DNA of 56,328 bases from Chloromonas sp. AAM2 (lineage: Eukaryota; Chlorophyta; Chlorophyceae; Chlamydomonadales; Chlamydomonadaceae): positions 6,890 through 63,217 of the forward strand of contig QAXH01005478.1 in assembly GCA_004335635.1 (NCBI GenBank), in the 5' to 3' direction. Positions 23,423-34,258 of this stretch are shown piece by piece. Made by a program: the position numbers and the translations under genes. Position 1 is the stretch's first letter. The number at the start of each line of letters is the position of its first letter. Below the pieces are notes generated by a model. It was not told the DNA's origin. It did not search any database and worked only from the letters and a program-made list of their open reading frames with translations.

Positions 23423-26274
23423 CTACCGATTCCTGGCAGGATTGATCCAGGCGCACTGAATGACCCCTGGTGCCAGGCCTGCCCGACTGCTGCTCTCCGC
23501 TGCTTCCTGTTTCATGGTGGCACGTGCAGCAGATGCGGAACTGCCAACAGTTGCCAGACCTGGCACACCATGCTTTGCAGACTTCGCAGGGCTCTCGTCA
23601 TGCAACAACTGTGCGTGCTCGTCTATTGACCTTTGCTCACAGAAAGCAAAACTATTGCCAGCCCCATGTTGACCGGCAGGGACGGTGAGAGTGGGACGCT
23701 CCCGACAGGCACGCTTCGAATGCGGCCACTGACGCCTGGTTACCAACTGGCTGCTGGCTGGCAGGAAGGGCTGCACCTGTTGCAGCAGCTGCTCTTCAGT
23801 GGCTGTCATAGGTGCTAAACTGGGCAGCCAGCGCAGTGCAGCACATGCCGCTTGGGCCAGAGGGTTGCGCTCTAGTATTGCGTGGGGCGGAGCGACAGCG
23901 GCGTGTGCGCGCCTCAGGCCCTGGCTGAAGGGACCCACAGCTACTGTGTAGATGCCCTGGTCAGAAGCGTACTCAACAAAAGGGGCAAACCCTGCAGGGT
24001 GAACAGGCATGCGTGATGCCTTGATTACTTAGCATTCGCTTGACTACGAGAATGACATTCGCAAGGCATCAAAATATGGAACTATGCACCATTTATGGTG
24101 AAAAGTGTCCTGCAATGGCGTCACACGCCGGTCAGAACACATGGATGGTCGGTACAGACTGGCCCCAACAACGATCCTAGTCACCATGCCAATACACAGC
24201 AGGGGAAAAAAATTGCCAGTTCTGTGTCAAAGTGTTCAAAATGGCCGTTTGGATTGTAAGTTTGCGTCACTTCTTTATGTCATTGTGTTCTGGATCTCTG
24301 GTAATCTCCCAACACTCTCAGTGCCACTGTCCCAGGGTTGGCAGTTACACCACACCACCTCAGCACATCACACGCCACAATTGTCACAGAACTGGCAAAC
24401 CGCTTTTTTCAATACACAGCAGACTTCCTGGACGGCGACATTGCTCCTAATGAAGAGCATAGTCGTGGATGTAATGGGGCGCCTGGGCAAGCAGCAGGGA
24501 ACCACACAATGCAGTCTCTCATGTCACTCCCCACCTGTGTCTTGCGTGATGCAGACAACTACCAAAGGTTGAGCTGGCAGCTTTGTTCCCTGCCCTTCCA
24601 TGGTGTTGGCATCAACGGCTTGCATGCAAGTTGTGTCAGCAGTTGAAGCCCTGGCACTGGTCTGCATGGCCTCCCGCACGCGTGTGTATGCTGCTGATAT
24701 CAGTGCCGCGTCAGCTGCGTCGTTGGACTGTGACACCTCAAGCACTGAGGCTCCCGCCGCTTGAAGCAATGCCGCCAGGCCGGTGGCTCGTGCCTTGCGC
24801 ATATTGCGTGGGTTAAGGGCTGCCAGCACCTCGAAGGTGGATATTCCGCTGTTCTGCAAGTAGCCCTGGAATGCACAAATGGATGCACGAGTAAGTGACT
24901 ATGCAATTGATTATTGATTTCGGCTTGAGATCAGCAAGGAGTGCATGCACTCCATGATACCTGGACACGTGGGTGCATACGCCATGCAGAAACTCTTGGT
25001 GGAAAAACATAATAAGCTGCAATAGCTCGCACACGCAGGCTTAAGCCAGGTCCCGCAACCTGTACGGATATTAGTTGGCAATCTGTTGTGCAATTACTTG
25101 TTTCTGATCACTTGTGCCGCTAGAGCTGACATTCACATGTAAAGGCTATGGCCACATCGCCGCTAACAACAGAAACCTACCCAGTTGAGTAATCGATTTC
25201 AGAAAAAAAGAAGTTTGCCAGTTCTGGGACAAATTTTGGGACTGACACTGGAACACCAGTGATGTGGTTGTTGTTGTTGGCTGTGTGTTGTAATGTAACT
25301 TGTGGTGTGTGTGCGTGTGCGTGTGCTGTGTTCTTTACATTGAACTCAAAAGTTTGACACAAAACTTACAGACGCACGGAGACAGCCAATTGTCGCTGGT
25401 TGATGCACCTGAAAAGGTCAACGGAGGTCCAGACCGCCCTGTGTAGCCTGTTGTAGTGTCGTTTGTTTATTACTAAGCGTGACCAGGTTTGCATGTTTAA
25501 AAACCAAAAGAACACTATTCGAAAGCCCTTGGTCATTTACGCGGACTTTGAAGCAATCAACATCAAGGTGAGGCAAGACCTGCACCATACTCCAGAGGTC
25601 AAAACCCTCACTCTCACCCTCGGTAGGTGAACCCTCGGCAGAAGGCATGCACATTCGTTCCTTTCACACACTGGGTAGTTCCTGTGTCTCCTGGTTTGCT
25701 GTCCCAGAAGTGGCACTGTATTACCGTGTACCCACACAACGCGCACTACACATTTTGTGCGCTGTAGACACACACACACACACACCAACACTCTCTGGCT
25801 CCAGCACAGTTCCCAAAATTTGTCCCAGAACTGGCAAACTTCTTTTTTTTTATCAGGCAGGTCTCGTAAATACTGAACGCCCCTGACTGCCGGTGTTAAA
25901 AACTCTTGCAAACTAGCATGTGCCAGCACACGCACCGTGATTCTGCTCAGTTGTACGGGTAGAGTGGCAAGTGGCTGGAATGGCAGAACATTCTCCACGT
26001 CCCATAGCACGATAGCGTGAGAACCTTGGGGCAACGGCAGGAGCTGTACAGGGTTGGCTGCTTTGGCCTGAATCGTCTGACCCGTGTGTGGCGATGTGCC
26101 TTGGGGAGAACAGTCTGCTTGGCTGACAGGGTCATCTTGACGCCTGATGCCACAAGCGCGTCGTCTTGTCCTCATCGCATGCATGGCTGTGTGGTGCTGG
26201 ATGTGTGGTGTGATGGAGATGGGCTGCATGTGGCATCTGCCCGTATCAATTGCGATTAAAGGCAAATGCAACAT
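23423..26274 (-). CDS. NYN (PIN-like) ribonuclease-fold protein, three exons, about 428 aa
   Basis: Exons 26274-25888, 24865-24535 and 23991-23423; phases agree (0, then 1). The NYN signature AIVLWDVENV (about residues 87-96) opens the fold, NDAADAALI (about 178-186) matches the central acidic helix, and VVVCITQDTGFAPFVEYA (about 231-248), spanning the second junction, matches the strand that normally reads SGDSDF, followed by a YTVAVG strand. NYN domains are metal-dependent endoribonucleases related to PIN and found in MARF1-like proteins. The second acidic residue of the usual GDxDF motif is Gly here, so activity is doubtful. The C-terminal 140 residues are Ala/Ser-rich and unrecognised. 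The start is uncertain: 26274 is the first ATG in frame, and MHAMRTRRR at 26184 is an alternative. The first donor (GTCAGG) is weaker than the others. Both introns contain a terminal-inverted-repeat element. Confidence 0.7.
24203..24409. mobile_element. Terminal-inverted-repeat element (MITE-like), 207 bp, in NYN intron 2
   Basis: The left end reads GGGAAAAAAATTGCCAGTTC and the right end is its near reverse complement, GAACTGGCAAACCGC followed by a T run. The 13-base sequence CAATACACAGCAG flanks the element exactly on both sides (24190-24202 and 24410-24422) and is best explained as a target-site duplication. It has no coding capacity. The same terminus occurs at 25.2/25.8, 44.4/44.5 and 49.5 kb. 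Confidence 0.85.
25203..25850. mobile_element. Terminal-inverted-repeat element, about 650 bp, in NYN intron 1
   Basis: Perfect inverted arms of about 39 bases occupy 25203-25241 and 25811-25850, beginning with an A run, then GAAGTTTGCCAGTTCTGG and GACAAATTTTGGGA. A CTGGAxCCAG-like motif follows inside each arm. The interior is non-coding and holds CA/GT simple repeats (about 25770 and 25310). No clear target duplication is visible. The left end lies close to weakly defined intron sequence, so the element lengthens the intron without touching an exon. Confidence 0.85.
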
Positions 26275-26427
26275 TGCGTCCAGCCCAATCTGAAGCCATG
26301 CCACAGCGAACCACTGACGAGTTTGCGCTCAACCATGCGTCAACGAACCAGCCATGTGGGGCAAACCGCCGGCATGGTGCGGATCTGAGCTGAGCCGCAT
26401 GTTCGGCTCTGACACACCAGCGCAGCG
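26275..26427. promoter_or_regulatory. Short divergent intergenic region, NYN gene and PKR1-like gene
   Basis: Only about 150 bases separate the proposed NYN start (minus) from the PKR1-like ATG (plus), implying a shared bidirectional promoter or overlapping 5' UTRs. No TATA box is obvious. The exact boundary depends on the uncertain NYN start. Confidence 0.4.
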
Positions 26428-26799
26428 ATGGCATGGGCGACTGACGTTGTACTGGGTGCCTTCGCGAGTGGCGTCAACCTTCCGACATTCGTGTTGCTCA
26501 ATCTCGTCCTGGGCGCTGGGTACGGTGTTCTGCTGCTGCTACTTCTGATCAGCATAAGCTTCCGCCCAGAGCTGGTACCTCACGTGCTGGTTATGCTGGC
26601 CCTTGCCACTGGCTTGTGGGTATCTATCACCTGGTTCATCAGCAATGTGGGCCTTGTAGACTCCAAGGATCAGCAAGAGCAGCTGCTAGGCAAGACTGAA
26701 GAGAAGGACGCAGTGGAGGAACAGAGCACCCCAGAACAGCACAACAACAGAACAGCAGAACAGCAGCACAAAGTGCAGAGGAGGACACCAAGAAGTTAG
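26428..26799 (+). CDS. PKR1: PKR1-like V-ATPase assembly protein, 123 aa, two transmembrane segments
   Basis: A single-exon ORF from an ATG to TAG. It fits the small Pkr1 family of ER membrane proteins, which in yeast assist assembly of the V-ATPase Vo sector. A short amphipathic N-terminus (VVLGAFASGVNLPTFVLLN) leads to TM1 at about residues 22-44. A short lumenal loop (SFRPELV) leads to TM2 at about 50-73, which contains the family's hallmark GLWVSITWFISN. A charged Gln/Glu-rich cytosolic tail follows. Length and topology match the family. The last 15 or so codons lie in a CAG/ACA-rich repeat. The alternative frame there reads AEEDTKKLE and stops at 26801-26803, a more typical acidic tail, so an indel in the repeat may have changed the C-terminus. 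Confidence 0.75.
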   Translation: MAWATDVVLGAFASGVNLPTFVLLNLVLGAGYGVLLLLLLISISFRPELVPHVLVMLALATGLWVSITWFISNVGLVDSKDQQEQLLGKTEEKDAVEEQSTPEQHNNRTAEQQHKVQRRTPRS

Positions 26800-29745
26800 A
26801 ATAATGCTGTCAGGTACGCTTCAGACTGCCCACCATTGCAGGGCGGTCCAAGGTTGCTGATTGCCAGGAGTACAGGCAGCAGTGCCCACCTCGAGACAAG
26901 CTAGGAACCATGTTTTACCACAAAGCAAATGCCCAGTTACTGACAAGTTTTTGTGCCGTACGCAGGCTGACTACAAGAATCCATCAGTGACATGGCGCCA
27001 TTTTTCCTTTCAGAACTGGCTGGACCGCATCGGTTGACGTGCTAATTGGAGTACAGCTCATGCGAACGTGCGGGACAGCATAGCTGACGTCAAATGCGTT
27101 GGTGACGCGTCACGTACTCATCTGTGCTGTCAGTGGTTGATGGTAATGGTTGCGGGTCATGGCTATTGGTGGGAGTGGCCATGGCTGTGGAACAGGCCTT
27201 GATATCAGGCCAGCGCTGCTGTGCGGCATCAGGGCGGCTTGCTAGCACTTTTCCCTCGAGAATGCACACGATGCGATTGAGTTCATTCAAACATCATGCT
27301 GTGCTCTTGCTACGTAGCTAAGCGCACTGGTGTTCCGCTTTTTACACATTTTGATTCCTATCTCCTCTTGCACGAGTTCAGGTATCTCGTGCCTACCTAG
27401 ATTAGCTCACGTCCTGCGTATCACCCAGTACAGATGGCAGAGGAGGCCGATGGCGTACCTAAGCACGTGATGATGAGAATCAAAGAACACGGATTGATCA
27501 TAGTGTTGATCATGCCGGTACTTTGCATATGTGTTGAGAACAACCACTATTCTTGATCCAGGCATACATGATCAACTGTGCTGCAGCTTGATGACGGCAT
27601 GAATTCGTCTGTTACTGTGCCGCTGACAGACGTTGGACACGTAAAACATACCACGAGAACTGCAGCTTGTGAGCATGATGCTCAAACGGACGAATCCCCT
27701 GGTGCGCCCCAATGACTATTCAAGCACAGCGCTGGCTGTGTGCATTGATCGTATTGATGCAGTGGCACAGCAGAAGCCACTCATCAGACATCAGATTGTC
27801 AACGTGCTTGGCTGGGCCTGGTGGTGATTGGACCTTACTGGGTACGGCCAGTCATCTTGGTTTTTTTCATAGTGGGTACCTGATGCATGTGAGGAGCTTA
27901 GAAATGGTTTAGGCGGTAAAATGCCCACTGCCTGGTACAGGTTTGAGCCAGGCTCACCTTGGAACTTGATGGAACTGCAACTGCGTTGTTATGTTGACTG
28001 AATCAGTAGCTCACGATTGCAACGCACCCCTTATTGCACGGCTGGACCTCGGACAGCTTCCCAGAACTGCGGGTCAGGCTTCTTTCCCGCAGTGAACTTG
28101 TTACTGGCCAAGTCTGGAGTCAAGCCAGGCAGCTAATGCCTTGGGAAGGCAACCACGGTAAACACGCCGAAATTGCTACCTAAGCTTTTGCCGTCAGAAT
28201 GATTGTGAAAATGGACGGCCGTTCGCATACAGGACGACGGGTCAGTCTAACTGGTTTACATCATCGCCTGTTTTGCCTGCAGCGCTTGCCGTTCGAATCC
28301 GTGCGACCTTGGGCGGTCCTCAGACGTTTGGGTCGGGTGCCGGACACCGGACAAGTGTCTAGGCCGTGCCATTGTTTGGAATGTGAGCCGTCGCAAAGCA
28401 GACCTTTGTGTCAAGGACAGACTCTGCCCGGCGTGTAGACTCACCCGGCTTGCATGCAAGTAAAGCGCTTGCAAGCCGCCCGCCAGACGCGCATGCAAGC
28501 AAACAAGCTAGCGCGACTGGGAGTGCTCCGGTAGCATGCAACTACTCTTAGCTAGACAAGTGATTTGGCCCGCAACAACACGCTCATTGCGGCGTACATG
28601 CTAGGCGACACAGAGCCGCTGCCTGGCCGGCGAATACAGACGTTGGCTGTCAAACAGGGTCTGGATTGGTTTGCAACGAGCATACCCACAACAGTCCCAG
28701 TGCGGCGCATGAAAAAGTCCCGTTATCCTATATGGCTGACAATGACACACGCAAGCCTGGCAGAGACTGAAGCTGCGGACTTGAATGCATCTAGGCCGCG
28801 GGTCCATGCAAGCACGACCCTTGCTAAACACTCTGAGCCACTGAGCCACTGAGCCACTCTGAGGAAAGGTACCCGCGGCATGCTTGGGACGGCGCGAATT
28901 TCATGCATGAAACAACAGTTGCATTTGTCGAAGCGTGCAATTTGTACAGCACATGTCACGCTAGGGAAAATGCGGGTTGCACTGCTTGCGAGCTTCTCTA
29001 ATCCTAGATTAGCCGTTTGTGGAGCACAGATCGCTATGTGTACGTGTTCACCCCAGGCTGCCTCTGTTTCTCAGAGTCACAGGATGACAGTTGTTGTCAA
29101 GGCCTGGAGTAGTACAGCTGTATAGGTGATCTTCGTTTCAGAACTTGATTCTGACTTATCGTTGGCCTGCAAATCGACTTTCCCTTGAGCCCTCATTTTT
29201 CCTTAAACACCCCTTAACCCCGGCTCCCATCCCGCGTTTCCCAACCAGCTCAGAATGGCCTCAGGGTTGTTATGGAAGCTTTCTGGAGGTCATCCCTAGG
29301 TCATTGCCGTGAAGAAACTGGGCTACTCCCGCTAGGGGTCAAAAGTTACGGACGTGCCTAGCCCTTGCTTCACAACCGTAGTAATTCCTGGCATGCCGGA
29401 ATGGCCTGAATACAACAACAGCAGAACGCCAAAATTATAGCCTGTTGCCTCCTCTTGACGTCACCCTGATTCTTGCGCTCCCTGTACTCTGGGTTGGAAT
29501 GGTAGTACCTCCGGGCTGCCTCACGCCTCTTGGCTAAAAACTCAGCATCCTGGCATTGTATTCTTGCGATCTGGCGATTACCTTTTGTCTGAACACGGGG
29601 TCCGAGCAGTACCTGGGCTTGATGTATTCAGCGTGAAAGCTGAGAATAGTAACTCCAAAATGCAGAAGGTAACTCCAGCAGGACACCATGAAGTTTTCTC
29701 AAACAAACAAAAAACCGTCGGACACAGAGGCAGAGCAACCAAGAA

Positions 29746-29766
29746 CCGGCGAACACCTTTTTTTTT
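29746..29766. repeat. Isolated right-end-like terminus of the TIR family
   Basis: CCGGCGAACACC followed by a T run resembles the reverse complement of the A-run plus GAAGTTCGCCGG terminus at 30381. No matching left end was found upstream, so it is a degenerate or solo end. Confidence 0.4.
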
Positions 29767-30380
29767 CCTGCCGAACAGTGAACACAATACACACCTGTGC
29801 AGGCCGCAAATGGCATGCCACTAGACTGACTGTGTTCAGGGCAGAAAACAGGAAAGAGAACCAGCCAACCGCTCATGTTGGGTTTGTGGGGTTGCCCTTT
29901 GAAGTGTGGGTTGCTGTCTCTGTCTCTACACAGCTGCTCAACTGGCATCATGCCCAAGCCTCCGTCTTGAGGGCTACGTGACAGTGCCCAACTTGGAAGC
30001 ATCAGGGGCTCGTTTCCGAGCGGACCCAACCACAATCACATACACTGGTCCTACCAACGCCACTACAACTTGAGTTCACCATACCATTACGTTCACTGGT
30101 CACGTCACAGAAAGGTTATCAGGCATCAATCATCCAGAGCTCTTCAAAACTAAGCATCTTGACTGACTCTCTGACTGTACACCTATCAGAATGACGTCAC
30201 CCTGGCGCACAGCGATTCCACACAGGTAGCCGGAAAGTTCAAATTGAACAAATGCTGTGTGTCATCCATCGAGGCAGCCAGGGCGTTGCGCGTGTGGCCT
30301 TGCAGCTGAAAGGCCCTGACATGTCAATTCAGGATGAAGAGGGTCAACGCAGAAGGCTGTTACATGTTGACCACCAAGAG

Positions 30381-30430
30381 AAAAAGAAGTTCGCCGGTGG
30401 TGGGACAATAGCTGGGAATATTGCCAGGAA
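30381..30430. repeat. Isolated left-end-like terminus of the TIR family
   Basis: The sequence starts AAAAAGAAGTTCGCCGG and continues GGGACAATAGCTGGGAATAT then TGCCAGG, matching the terminus at 49529-49585 well (GGGACAATTTCTGGGAATAT). No inward-facing partner was identified. Confidence 0.5.
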
Positions 30431-30681
30431 TCAGTGTTGGTGATGCTCAGACTGTGCGTGTCAGCAAAACATGTGGAGTTTTGAATAACGTTCGTCCAAA
30501 CACCTGCCACGTACGCCAAAGGGTTGTAGCTCCCAAACCCTGCTACCTCAGCAAGTGTCAGACTGACTGCTTGTCAGACCGACCTGGTGCTCTATGTCTC
30601 AGGCGAGCCCCCGGACCTTGCTGTCTCAGCAACTGCAACAACTGCTTGCCTTAACAGCGAGTGACAGTGCCATTACAACGA

Positions 30682-33600
30682 TCATGTTGACTTGACTGCC
30701 TGCACCGTCACCAAGCGATTCCCAGCCTCCTGTAGCCTGCAGAGCAGCGCATGCCATGGCCTACCTTTCAAAGAATGGCTGTTTGCCATCAACAGGGTGA
30801 AGGGCGCTCTAGCTGCCATGCACAGCTCAAAGAGGCCCTCAGTGTTCCAAGGGACCTGCAGCAACCGCAACGCCGGCAGGCTGGCGAGCAGATTAGGTAT
30901 CAAGCCTTGACTCCACCTGCAGTCTTGGAGGACCAACTGCTTGATGCTGCCGCCGGTCACGCGTGCGGATACAGCTGCCAGGAGGGCTGGAGTGACGGCC
31001 AGTCCTTTCAGAGTGATAACGGGTGGCAGGCTGTGGAACACAGGCAGCATGATGATCATGCCCTCTGTGTTTCTGTCATACGATGGCAAAGTGCAAATCG
31101 TGCCCAGAAGCAGGGATGTGGTTTCGCCACACTGCACGCCGCCACATGCTGACAGTTTGGCAGCTGTTTCAGTTTGCTTTGAACAATTGTATGGGCCTTC
31201 AATGGAGGGCCAGGAGTCGCGGACTCGCAGGCTCAGGGAGCGCATCGACTTGAGAGGCAGCCGCACCACCTGCTCCAGGTCAACCTGCAAAGCAACGCCA
31301 TGATGCCAATGCATGTCACGTTAACGGTTCAAGCAGCAGTTACAGGCTGTGCGTCACACCTCACTGCAAGGTGATGTGGATGGTATGTTGGTGGTTGTGT
31401 AGGGTGTGGATGGCAGGTGGTAATGTGCTGTTCAAACAAAATGGTCAGATGTATACGTCAAGGCTTCAGCGGCCCGGGTATGGCTGGTCGGCCTGCTTGT
31501 GATTGCTATTGGGACCCGAACACAGAAAAACCGAGCTTGCCTGTGTCTGTGTCAGTTCTTGTTGTGATTCAGTGTTGCTTGTTGCAGTACACTTCTGCTT
31601 ATAGCAGTACACTTCTGCTTTTAGCACTCAGACACCATTTGGCTCTCTACATTACGTGGCTGTCCTCGCCTCCAATCCTCACAACGTCAGCAGAGCCGCT
31701 GGTTGCCAAACAAGTTCTTGACGTGGTGGCACGGACAGTCAGCCCCATTTGAAACCGAGTTGTACAACGCTGTTAGGAAGGCCAGGCCAAGCTGCACATG
31801 AACATGAGTTCACGTGTGGGACAAGACAACTGCAGCCTTTGGCAGTACGTCTTCTTTTGCCCACAGCACTTTGACTCGGTGTTCTTCGCTTGTTGCGATT
31901 TGAAATTGCACTTTGCTGCTCAGGGTTGGTTAGGACGGTATCCAGCCTCGTCTTGCTAGCGGTCGCGCGCGGTGCACGTGGCCCCCTATATAAATATACC
32001 CTCTTTATATACTCCCTAAATATACTGCAGTCTCACCTTAAGGAGAGAGAGTCTCCATGTGCATGGTCTGTCCGAGTAGTCATGCCGCAACCTGGAAGCC
32101 CACATAGTCAGTTCTGCCAGGGACGCCATGCGCAGCAATGACTCCATGGCGTTGTCGGTAATGCAGGCATGTGTCATAACCAGCTGGCTGAGTCGAGTGC
32201 AGCAAGTGGCGATGCCGCTCAACAATACCTCATTACTAGCGTTGTCTACAACCTGCCCTCTCCGCCTCGCCAACAGGTCGTGGAGTGCTAGTGAAGTGAG
32301 CTGTGTGCCCAGAGTGCTGGCCGCATTCCACCAGTGGAAGGTGGAGAAGGTGATGTGTTGCCATTCATCACCTGTGATTGCCAGACTGCTGAGCAGAGGC
32401 AGCTTGGCAAGGTGTTGTCGAAGCACAGCTGTGCTTGACAACCCAGCATCTTCGGGAGCCACGCAGTCCATCTTCAGATCGGTCAGGTTGGGAAGAGTGG
32501 GCATCTGCTGGATGCGCAGTCCACTGGACCAACTGCTTTTCAGCCAGCAACGGTGAAGGTGCAGCGTCTTCAGGTTGGGGCATGCCTGCAGGTCCGGCGG
32601 GATCAGGTTACCCAGATACAATCCCTGCAAGTACAGTTGAGTTAAAGAAAAACGCAATTGCAACTGAACGCAATCTGCAGTGCAATGTGCTGAGCATGTC
32701 TGCCCAAAACACAGGGGGCATGGATTCCGTTCCAATGTGAACCATGCGTGACGAGGCATGCGTTGCAAAGCACTCCACAGAAGCAACCAACCTCTGCTGA
32801 CCCCGTGGAGATTCCCATTACAGTGACTTGCCCTAACTTCAATTGTCACAGTATCCGATCAGCCTATAGGGCTTTAACTGCAAGGGGAACTGCACCCCAA
32901 CTGGTGGGTCTGTTAACCAGCAGTATTGTGTCCAAGTCATTGCCCAACTCGATGCGGAGTAAAATGTTTGTGGCAAACGCATTGTGCCTCTACAAGCCTA
33001 GCAGTGGCAACGTGGTTGGCTACCAGGACAACAGGAGTCTCAACGCCTGCGCAAGGGCAGCAGCATGTGCAGATGCCTGATGGTGAGTCAACCAGTAAGT
33101 AGATAGAGCGACCGTTACTTGGTGTTTAAGGAAAGACGGGCCCTCCCATCATGCGACATGGATGCACACCTTTCCTTGGAACTGGTGAACCTACAGGTGC
33201 TACCCTGCTGACGTCTTGCTTACATTGAAAACAACCTTGGTGATGTATGTATGTATTTACACCAGAGAAGCCGTCAGAGGACACGGAACGGGATGGGCAC
33301 CGCCCTGGCCTACCCTGAGCAAGAANNNNNNNNNNNNNNNNNNNNNNNNNNNNNNNNNNNNAAAGACTAGATAAAGGGAGCCAGTCAGTCACGTCCAGGA
33401 AGAGGCAGCCAGGCTGCATCAGGGCTGAAGGTCAGAGAACAGGGACAGCCAAACTGCAGCAGCTTGGTGATCAAGCAGCTTGGTGATCAAGTGATTGCAG
33501 GCATCTCTTGACTTGATGCCCAGGTGTAGCTGAAGGCCGATTGGAGTTAAGACCATGTCCTCTCCTTCAATCTCTACCGTTAGGCGAGGAAGCGTCGCAT

Positions 33601-33832
33601 GTGTTCGAAGAACAGCCGCGTGGAAAACGCTGACTGTGCTTTCCAACTCCGCAATCGAGGTGATTTCACGCAATCTGACATGCAGCTTAGCGCCTTGCGT
33701 ACGCAAAACTGCGTCTCTGAGCAGCGGGGATACCCGCAGTAGCTGCAGCCTGACACCAGCGGCAGCTTCTGCGATTTGATCTAAACATCTCGCAGGGAGA
33801 TCCAACAGTTTGAACCTGTCGTGTTGTGACAT
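30682..33832 (-). CDS. F-box / leucine-rich-repeat protein (exon structure incomplete)
   Basis: The first exon, from the ATG at 33832, encodes an F-box-like start (FKLLDLPARCLDQIAE then LQLLRVSPLLRDAVL, about residues 7-48). A well-defined exon at 32624-32037 encodes leucine-rich repeats (ACPNLKTLHLHRCWLK, MPTLPNLTDLKMDC, LAKLPLLSSLAITGD, CTRLSQLVMTHACITDNAME), and it splices in phase to 31285-30682 (MRSLSLRV, IKQLVLQDCRW, LPALRLLQVP), ending at a TGA. F-box/LRR proteins are substrate receptors of SCF ubiquitin ligases. The link between 33421 and 32624 is unresolved: exon 1 runs into a stop at 33419-33421 just after a 16-bp tandem duplication, a 36-N gap lies at 33326-33361, and a candidate middle exon near 32972-32862 reads NILLRIELGNDLDTILLV. 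Two separate genes or a pseudogene are possible. The middle of the last exon (about 31180-31040) is not LRR-like and may be an unrecognised intron. Confidence 0.65.
31585..31622. repeat. 19-bp tandem duplication in F-box gene intron
   Basis: GCAGTACACTTCTGCTTATA is followed at once by a near-identical copy. It lies in the intron between the two LRR exons. No function is apparent. Confidence 0.6.
31987..31996 (+). promoter_or_regulatory. TATA-box-like element inside F-box gene intron
   Basis: TATATAAATA followed by further TATATAC/AAATATAC motifs lies in otherwise GC-moderate intron sequence, 41 bases from the LRR exon edge, just after a GC-rich GGTCGCGCGCGGTGCACG stretch. It may be a relic promoter of a mobile element or of an antisense transcript; chance is possible. 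Confidence 0.25.
33326..33361. other. Assembly gap (36 N)
   Basis: A run of N between the F-box exon and the LRR exons; a small missing exon here cannot be excluded. Confidence 1.
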
Positions 33833-34258
33833 TGTGAATACCAGTGGTGGCGTCAATCAGTCAGAACTTAAACTGTGATGATGGTTGACACTAATGGTTA
33901 GCTCACACAACGTACAGTATGTTGCGAAATAACCGGTACTTGGGGGTGCTCCACCCCAACCGTACCAGCCAACCCACCAACTACCTGGCTGGAAGCTCCT
34001 AAGCATCGCCAATGCTGCTGAGACTTGGCAGGTGTAATCCTCACATCATTTGGGACAAGTACTGTGTCAAGAAGTAAGCCTGTTGACTGACAATTGTTGT
34101 AGAAAATGGCTCCCATTACTCCAACACGGTTTTTTTTACATCCAAACGGTCGAATGTGGGCCTGTAAAATGACCAAGAATGCGCACTTCAAGGCGGTAGG
34201 GGAGATAGCCTTTATGCAGTACCTATCTGAATGACTTGGAATCAGCCCAATCGGATCT

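Larger units (their letters stand above)
26800..30681. other. Long intergenic region with no convincing gene
   Basis: Nearly 3.9 kb without an ORF I can support. It includes a second copy of the 23-base sequence found at 5481-5503 (here 27402-27424) and two divergent termini resembling the TIR family (29746-29766 and 30381-30430), which point away from each other and so do not bound one element. The tRNA-like GTTCGAATCC at 28289 lacks a partner acceptor stem. Small ORFs here have no recognisable motif. Confidence 0.5.

Noticed and set aside
28200..28310. tRNA-like GTTCGAATCC with an upstream A-box-like sequence
   Set aside because: No acceptor stem or anticodon arm can be paired around it.
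29746..30430. A single TIR element spanning the two termini at 29.7 and 30.4 kb
   Set aside because: The two ends face outward from each other, so they cannot bound one element.
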